In this document: positions 58,177 through 64,000 of the stretch, piece by piece
Layout of the letters: each line of letters opens with the position of its first letter
How positions within the stretch are numbered: position 1 is the first letter of the stretch
Origin: Acanthochlamys bracteata
Taxonomy: Eukaryota; Streptophyta; Magnoliopsida; Pandanales; Velloziaceae
Direction of reading: 5' to 3'
Length of the DNA: 64,000 nucleotides
Assembly (NCBI GenBank): GCA_019914995.1
Contig: CM034132.1
Location: 7,177,524 to 7,241,523, forward strand
Translations under genes and position numbers: made by a program
The notes under the pieces: model-generated
What the model was told of the DNA's origin: nothing
The model's database searches: none
The model's input: the letters and a program-made list of their open reading frames with translations, nothing else

Positions 58177-58395
58177 GTTGTGGAGCTCCCTATGCTTCAT
58201 CCAGAGAAATTTGTTAAATTGGGTATTGATCCTCCAAAAGGTGTTCTGTGTTATGGCCCGCATAGGATAGACAAAACTCTATTATCAAGAGCTGTGACAA
58301 GTAGAACTGGTGCCTGTTTTGTTCGTGTCATTGGAAGCGAGCTTGTTTAAAAGTATGTCGGGGAAGGAGCCAGGATGGTTCGTGAGCTTTTCCAG
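58177..58395 (+). pseudogene. RPT1: orphan exon of 26S proteasome ATPase RPT1, with stop codon
   Basis: 73 codons between AG (58175-58176) and GT (58396): [26 protein letters not shown], then [12 protein letters not shown], stop, KYVGEGARMVRELFQ. This is the exon carrying the AAA+ Walker A region of the 19S regulatory-particle subunit RPT1 (proteasome regulatory subunit 7). Walker A, normally GPPGTGKT, reads GPHRIDKT, so ATP binding would be lost. TAA replaces the Gln codon at 58348-58350. Splice sites and frame survive, so it derives from genomic duplication, not from a processed mRNA. I see no other RPT1 exons. The LTR retrotransposon lies only 86 bp upstream. Confidence 0.9.
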
Positions 58396-59450
58396 GTTGT
58401 TAAATTTTAAGGATGCTCTATTGATAGTGTTGTAACAGTTGCCTATATTTTCTTGTATATTGTGAATATTATAATTGTTAAAATGTTTTAATTTTTAGGA
58501 AGTGAATAAATCATCATGTGTTCTTGTCTGCTAGCCTCTATATTTTGTGTTCTGCTTGTATTTTGATACGAAAGCACAATCAACTTTGGCACATCTATAC
58601 ATGATAGAAATTCTCATAAATGTGACCAAAATAAAAGTGTTGAATTTTTCACATATTTATGACAACATCTTAAGAGGAAGTATTCAATCATTTATTGAAT
58701 ATAGTTCTTATTTCATGAATTATCTAATACACTAATAGCTAAACTACTAGAATCAGAAATGAAGACAATAGGAAGGAAAATCAATTTATATAAACTGTAT
58801 CAATTGTATATCTTCAATTTCTAAGAAAGATGTTGAATTACTAGCACCATCTTTGTAGTATGTAAATCAACCAACCGTAGCAGTAAAAAATAAAAAAATC
58901 GAGAAGGCACTAAACACAATATTCAAATTAACCAAAAAATTTATATGGAAGCATATAAACTAACAAGCCACTATATTATTTATTCATTTCTACCAACTTA
59001 TTAATTAATTATTATTTATTATTACATTAACTAATAGTATATTTATATATTTAAATGCAACTTAAAATTATTATTAACAACTAATAGTATATATTTATCA
59101 ATATATTTATAAATATTATATAAAAAATATTAAATAAAAATTATTTTAAAACTATTTTATAAAATTAATTTTTTAAATAATTAGATAATATATGAAAATA
59201 GATTCAGAATTATATACCTAAGGACATTTCAGTCATTATATATCTTATTCACTTATAATCACAAGTTTAGATAAAAATATTTTCAATTTTCTTTTACGGA
59301 AAAATTTTAAACAGTAAAATTTATCCAAACAGAATTTAGAAAAAAACAGCTTTTGAATCAAAAGCTCAACAGCTGCTTTTCTCACCAAATGCATATAAAC
59401 AACAGGTTTTGCTGAAAAACTATAAATTTAAAGCTTAGCCAAACATGATC
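58396..59450. other. AT-rich spacer after the RPT1 exon
   Basis: No further RPT1 exon (the MARSKKAC block or Walker B DE) was found. 59340-59450 ends AAGCTTAGCCAAACATGATC, reminiscent of MITE termini, but no partner end was identified. Confidence 0.4.
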
Positions 59451-60021
59451 TTAGTGACTAGGGATGGCAATTCGGGTTCCTGGGCCGATTCCGAATCGAC
59501 CCATATAATAATCGTGTCAAAAATTATTCTACCATAACTCGACCCATTTATTTATATAGGTCAATATTGTCAACCCTAACCCAACCTATTTAATAACGGA
59601 TCAAATTCGAAAGGACCCATTTAATAATTAAAATTATTAAAATAAAAATTATAAAGTAATTTCTAATAATAATATATTAAAATTATTAATTATGATATAT
59701 CTAAAAAGAAAATTGTTTATTTTGATAATATTTATAATTTAAGAAAAAATAAGTTAAATTAAGATAAGTTAATAAATATATATATATACAAATTAAATTC
59801 AAACTTTTTCTATTATTATCTAATTATTAAATAATATATATTATATAAATAGTTATACGGGTTAAACTGGTCAATTTCGGGTCATCCCGAACTCATTTAA
59901 GTTTGTCGAGTCATTTTCAGGTCGACCTGAAATTGACCGGAACTGGTTAAGGTTTGATCCGAACCCGACTTTTTAGGATCGATTTCAAATCTGGTCGAAA
60001 ATTGTCACCCCTATTAGTGAC
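59451..60021. mobile_element. hAT-type MITE (555 bp) with perfect 8-bp target duplication
   Basis: Element 59459-60013, termini TAGGGATGGCAATTCGGG and, reversed at the right, TAGGGGTGACAATTTTCG, flanked by TTAGTGAC at 59451-59458 and 60014-60021. Inside are GACCC / GGGTC-type repeats (CGACCCAT, CCGAACCCGAC) and an AT-rich centre. Non-coding. Confidence 0.85.
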
Positions 60022-60085
60022 AACACCTCCTTTTTTCTCGGATTGAGATGCCATAAAATGAAATCTACGACCATAAATGCATGAG

Positions 60086-60258
60086 AAAACTTATAAATCT
60101 CAAGAAGTTACAATTCAGTTATTGTTTGGCTTGTCTTGGTAACGAGTAGCATTGGGGACAATCTTGGTGACCATGGGACTGTAGAAAGAAAACACTAAGA
60201 GGTAAAGGGAAGAGGGGAAGGCTGACAAGGCAAAAAGCAAATTGATAATCGACTAGCA
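60086..60258. repeat. 174-bp dispersed repeat, copy 2
   Basis: Partner of 47719-47892, 12.4 kb downstream. Because it lies beyond the RPT1 exon, the two copies bracket the retrotransposon insertion and the exon. Confidence 0.9.
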
Positions 60259-60619
60259 CTAAACTAGTCTGACACAGCTCTAAGTGAATTAGTTTTTAGT
60301 ATCTTTAATATGGGTACTTATGTACTGCCTACTTGTATTCTTATGCTGTTTCTTAATAAAGACATTTGCTTTACGTTTAGCCATCTTAAAGTGGTAAAGT
60401 CACATTGACATTCTTTGAGTTGTATGCTACAACCATTTAGACAATAAGCAGAGCTTTTTAGTGAATGTCGCATGTGGCAGCAATTATAGAATGAGCAAAT
60501 CGCCGAGCTTGCTTCGACTCCTAGTGGCTGCATGCCTAAGGAGGTTTCTTAGGAGAAGAACTTGGCTGGATGAGACAACATTTGACAGAACAAAATTGGA
60601 TAAGCATGCGATTTTGTAT

Positions 60620-60965
60620 GCCCAAACAAAAATGCTTTGCCATAGGCCTCACGAGCTGACATGCTTATACTTAGCCCTCATGAGTTAATGATATGGCATA
60701 TGCTCTCATAAATTGGTATGCCTAAAGTATAGGCCCACGCTTTGTGTTGTGGCATAAGACCTATGAGCGGCATGCCATAACAAAAGGTTCACGGAACAGA
60801 TTGCTGTTGTATACCCCTCAAGGGACAGCATGACTATGCATAGTTCTCATGGTTGGCATGCTTAGACACCAACATTTATGGGTTAACACGATAAGCTAAA
60901 TGCTAGGCCTCACAGGCCGCCTAAAATTATGTGGCATAAGCCTCATGGGTGCAGTTTAGAGCTAA
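60620..60965. repeat. degenerate ~30-bp satellite-like repeat
   Basis: At least nine loosely spaced (about 28-32 bp) variants of CCTCATGAGTTGGCATGCTTA, e.g. GGCCTCACGAGCTGACATGC (about 60644), CCCTCATGAGTTAATGATATG (about 60674), CTCATAAATTGGTATGCC (about 60704), GACCTATGAGCGGCATGCC (about 60759), TTCTCATGGTTGGCATGC (about 60844), GGCCTCACAGGCCGCC (about 60906), CCTCATGGGTGC (about 60941). Some units are expanded or lost. Confidence 0.65.
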
Positions 60966-62566
60966 AGGCATTGCCTATTTAAAGGTAATGCATGAGCATA
61001 TCGGGCAGAAATGTAAACACATTATTCTTACCTACTGGATGGTCAATTAGCAAAATCTAAACTTGTTCATAACTACTTATCTTCTACTACATAAGGAGAC
61101 TAGTCACTCCATAGGCAGTGTTGGGTACTCATGCCTATATTGGAGTTTATTGCAATCTTCTCTATTTGGTGAAACCTTGTAGTTGTCATTGGTGGAAATT
61201 TTTCCAAGGCTTTTCTCTATGTAAAGTTTATGAACCCTAATGGTTAATACTGTCCCGTGTCTCAATTGACTATAGAAGTTTATAAGATCTAAGATGAGCT
61301 TGAAGTACTCTCATTCTGGACTTGTCACGTACTCAAGTTATCCCATCCATATAGCATCGAGTTCAACCTGCTTAGGACATTGCTCACAATCTCCAACGAG
61401 AGCTAACAGCTCTTAGGGAGGACTTCAACGTTGCCAAAACGTGACTGGCCATGTTAGCCACCCAAAATGGCTACAGCAGCACCCATTATCGAGCTGCCTA
61501 CTCTGCACTTTTTTGTGCACGAGATTTCCAACGCAAGTGTTATGAGATCTTCCCTCTTGCCTCTCTAGCCTCTATAGAAGCTGAAGAAGAGGCAAGTAAT
61601 ATATCAAGGAAGAAACCAATTAAGTTTCTAGTTTCTTTACTTTCCAACATATTTTTCGCTTGCTTTGAGTTTGCATTTTCTTCCTATCCAGCTCTGATAG
61701 ATTCGAAGGTTATCATTTAGTTTCATGAGCGACGAACTTCGAACTAGTGCACTGCTATAGGTTGGGGAAGGCTCAAACTCGTTTGAAAAATCGTCGTCTC
61801 CACCAAAGGGAAACTCTAAGGCCACCGGCATCCCTTGCTCTATCTAGAATGAAGATTGATTTGTAAGAGCAAACTAATCTTCTAACAACTCATTTCATGA
61901 CGGCTCGTACACGTCCTGTAACATTATAATAAATCAATCCGATACATGGAGGATGATAGAGAGATGCCGCAAAAGTGAAGCCGGAACTAAGAGCAACAAT
62001 CTCTTGGCCCCAAACATGAATTGATGAGTTTCTTAGTGAAATTTGACTGATGATCATTTATAACATCAACGGTGAAAAATATGAAAAAGGTAAATGAGAG
62101 AGAGAGAAAGAGAGAGTGAGAAAAAAGTGAAGTTGAACTAATTATACGTATTGAAAATGCCTTTTTAAAGGGAATGGCGACTCCATCTTGTCCACTCATC
62201 AAAAAAGAAGTGATGTGCCACAATCTTAAGAGGTAAAATTTGTGATAATCAATTTTTCCCATAATTCGTGCTAAAGTAAAGCTCCTGTTCATGACGGACT
62301 TTTCGGTTTAACTCGGAAAGATATGTTGTAGACTTGAGTGGATAAATTATTTTGATTTTGTTTTAGAAAATAATTTGGGATGGAATGAAATAAGCTTTTT
62401 TCTTTGTGGGAGAAATGGTCCCAATGATGCAACTTTCGGTCAGATTCAATAAATATTAGACATTAAAATTTATCACATAACCTCATCATATGTGTTAAGA
62501 AGTGTTTAACTAATGGTTGACACTATAGTCACGATCTAGCATGTAAAAGAGAGAACTCCAAAAGAT
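60966..62566. other. unassigned region
   Basis: No gene supported. Overlapping open frames on both strands near 61451-61831 have no family features. A GA-rich microsatellite lies at about 62096-62121. Composition around 61080-61600 is less AT-rich, perhaps part of an old retroelement, but I could not identify it. Confidence 0.3.
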
Positions 62567-63235
62567 TAATGGACTGTTTGGATTGAAATTAATGAGGGTG
62601 AATAGAGATGGAAGCAAATTACTTTACCTCCATTCGCTTTTTGGCAATCTTCATTAAGATTAAAGAAGATGAATCGTTAATCTCTTGAAAGGTACTGTTT
62701 GGAGATTCAAGTCTTACATTCCAATATGGAGTATATTAAATTTTAATTTTTTTTCTTTTACTACCCTTCTTTGTCTAAAAACTTAAAAAAATTAGCACGT
62801 GTTGTATTTTATTATAAGAAATTATATTTGTATGTTTACTTTACTTCTAATTGATTTTGTTTAAGAATTTATAATTTATATATTTTGCTATATGATCAAT
62901 TTTTATATGAAATAATTATTTTATTTCTATTAAGTTATGTCTAATATTTTTAAAATTATATTAATACAAAAAATTTAATCTAAAACTTATTAATAAAGTT
63001 AATTTAAAGTTAGATTAATATAATTCAAAAAGAATATTTGAGTTATTTATTAAAATTTTATCTTTAATATTCCCTCATTTATTTTCTATCTAAATACGGT
63101 TAAATCTCTTAGTCTTCCTAATATATTCAGACATAATAAAATTAAATGACTACTCTTCACTCACCTTAATCTTTATATTCACTTTTATTTTTACCTTCAT
63201 CTTATTTTTTAATCTCATTCTCAGACAGTCCCTAA
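62567..63235. mobile_element. Tourist-like (PIF/Harbinger) MITE, 663 bp
   Basis: Element 62570-63232 starts TGGACTGTTTGGATTGAAAT and ends, reversed, GGGACTGTCTGAGAATGAGA, within TAA direct repeats (62567-62569, 63233-63235). TAA/TTA target duplications and GGACTGTTTGG-like termini are typical of Tourist MITEs. The inner arms pair loosely. AT-rich and non-coding. Confidence 0.7.
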
Positions 63236-63409
63236 GTAAAAAAGGAAAAGAAGACTTGTTATTAATGATCAAAATCCAACTATAATTATCTCTCCTTTTA
63301 ATAACTCTTTCAATGTAATAACAGAGGAACTAGGAAAGACAATTGTCCTATAAAAAACATCTCTTATAATCTAGCAGGCTCTACGAACATTACTACTATA
63401 AAACTTAGT

Positions 63410-64000
63410 GTCGTTAAAACCAACCCGGTGGTTGACCCGAAATATTATCGGGTCACCGAATTACCGGTTAACTCACCGAGTTTATTAAATAAATATTAAT
63501 ATTATAAATATAGTATATATATTATATAATATTTACCGTAGCAGTTATTTAAAAATTTTTTTAAATATGATTATATACAATAACTATTGAATATATTTTT
63601 TGAAGTTACATCTTTCATTTTTGAAGCAATAGTTTTCAAGAATCAAGACAATAACCAAAAAATCCAAAATATAAAAGAATCTCAATATTTTAAATATTAC
63701 AAATTAGCTACGTTATATATAATTATGTATAACTACTTGTCGCCTTATATATATAATAAGGATCAGCAGAGTAGAGATGGTTCGACGACGATTAATATAG
63801 CGTGGTAGCAGTAGCAATGATCGGCGCCGAGAACGACAGCAAAAAAATAGATTAACCGGTTAGAGAGACAGAGGGTTAAAAACTTAACAGAAATAATTCG
63901 AACCAGCAAAATAACTCAAAGAGCAATCATATTTTAATATTTTATTTTTTTATCTTTTTAATAATCATACCGGATCAACCCGTTGTACCGGGTCACCAAA
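63410..64000. other. possible transposon end running off the window
   Basis: GACCCG / CGGGTC-rich blocks at about 63420-63480 and 63965-63997 (AACCCGGTGGTTGACCCG; GGATCAACCCGTTGTACCGG) face each other around an AT-rich middle, as in short plant TIR elements. The right boundary is outside the window. The open frame at 63587-63808 has no family features. Confidence 0.3.

Noticed and set aside
58177-58395. A working RPT1 gene
   Set aside because: In-frame stop, destroyed Walker A motif and no neighbouring exons.
60620-60965. CRISPR-like array
   Set aside because: Repeats are degenerate, contiguous and without constant spacers, and this is a plant nuclear genome.
61451-61831. Overlapping open frames on both strands (89 and 64 codons)
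   Set aside because: No motif, no splice context that extends either one, and they overlap each other.

Overview
This window is nuclear DNA of a flowering plant. Three conserved plant genes can be recognised from intron-split exons: an ERI-1-like 3'-5' exonuclease (ERIL1 type), an MLO-family seven-transmembrane protein, and one orphan exon of the 26S proteasome ATPase RPT1. The rest is AT-rich and packed with plant transposable elements (Ty1/copia, hAT, CACTA, Tourist-like, foldback elements). I could not place the species from sequence alone. None of the genes was checked against a database; they are called from remembered family motifs and from splice arithmetic that closes in frame.

Layout. 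1-2777: 3' two thirds of a decayed Ty1/copia element (plus strand) with polypurine tract and the start of its 3' LTR. 3536-23954: ERIL1-like gene, plus strand, six exons, 328 codons, with a first intron of 13.3 kb. That intron holds a 36-bp tandem repeat, four adjacent foldback (long-hairpin) elements separated by TA microsatellites (about 4530-6252), a 41-bp tandem repeat, an antisense Myb/SANT-like pseudogene (6800-7843), a 1.1-kb degenerate duplication (12.35-13.46 and 14.34-15.42 kb) and a possible CACTA relic. Later introns hold tandem duplications and an hAT-type MITE with an 8-bp target duplication. 25147-27886: a degenerate hAT (RICESLEEPER-like) transposon with a perfect 8-bp target duplication. 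28167-28897: a relative of the intron MITE. 30.8-31.4 kb: a ~362-bp tandem duplication.

32935-38154: complete MLO gene, minus strand, 14 exons, 509 codons, with the four conserved extracellular cysteines and the calmodulin-binding tryptophan. 40914-43237: CACTA (En/Spm) derivative with a transposase fragment and subterminal TACCGACTG-type repeats. 45078-48256: a 323-bp near-identical direct repeat bracketing a second decayed copia. 48317-58085: a 9.8-kb LTR retrotransposon, minus strand, with 2.2-kb LTRs, perfect 5-bp target duplication, tRNA-Met-type primer site, polypurine tract and a gag but no recognisable pol (TR-GAG-like). It sits just upstream of the orphan, stop-bearing RPT1 exon (58177-58395). 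59459-63232: an hAT MITE, a ~30-bp degenerate satellite and a Tourist-like MITE.

The genes are not an operon or a pathway. The most thought-provoking arrangement is that a gene for a structured-RNA/siRNA-type exonuclease family carries, in its own first intron, four consecutive long inverted repeats that any full-length pre-mRNA must fold into hairpins.
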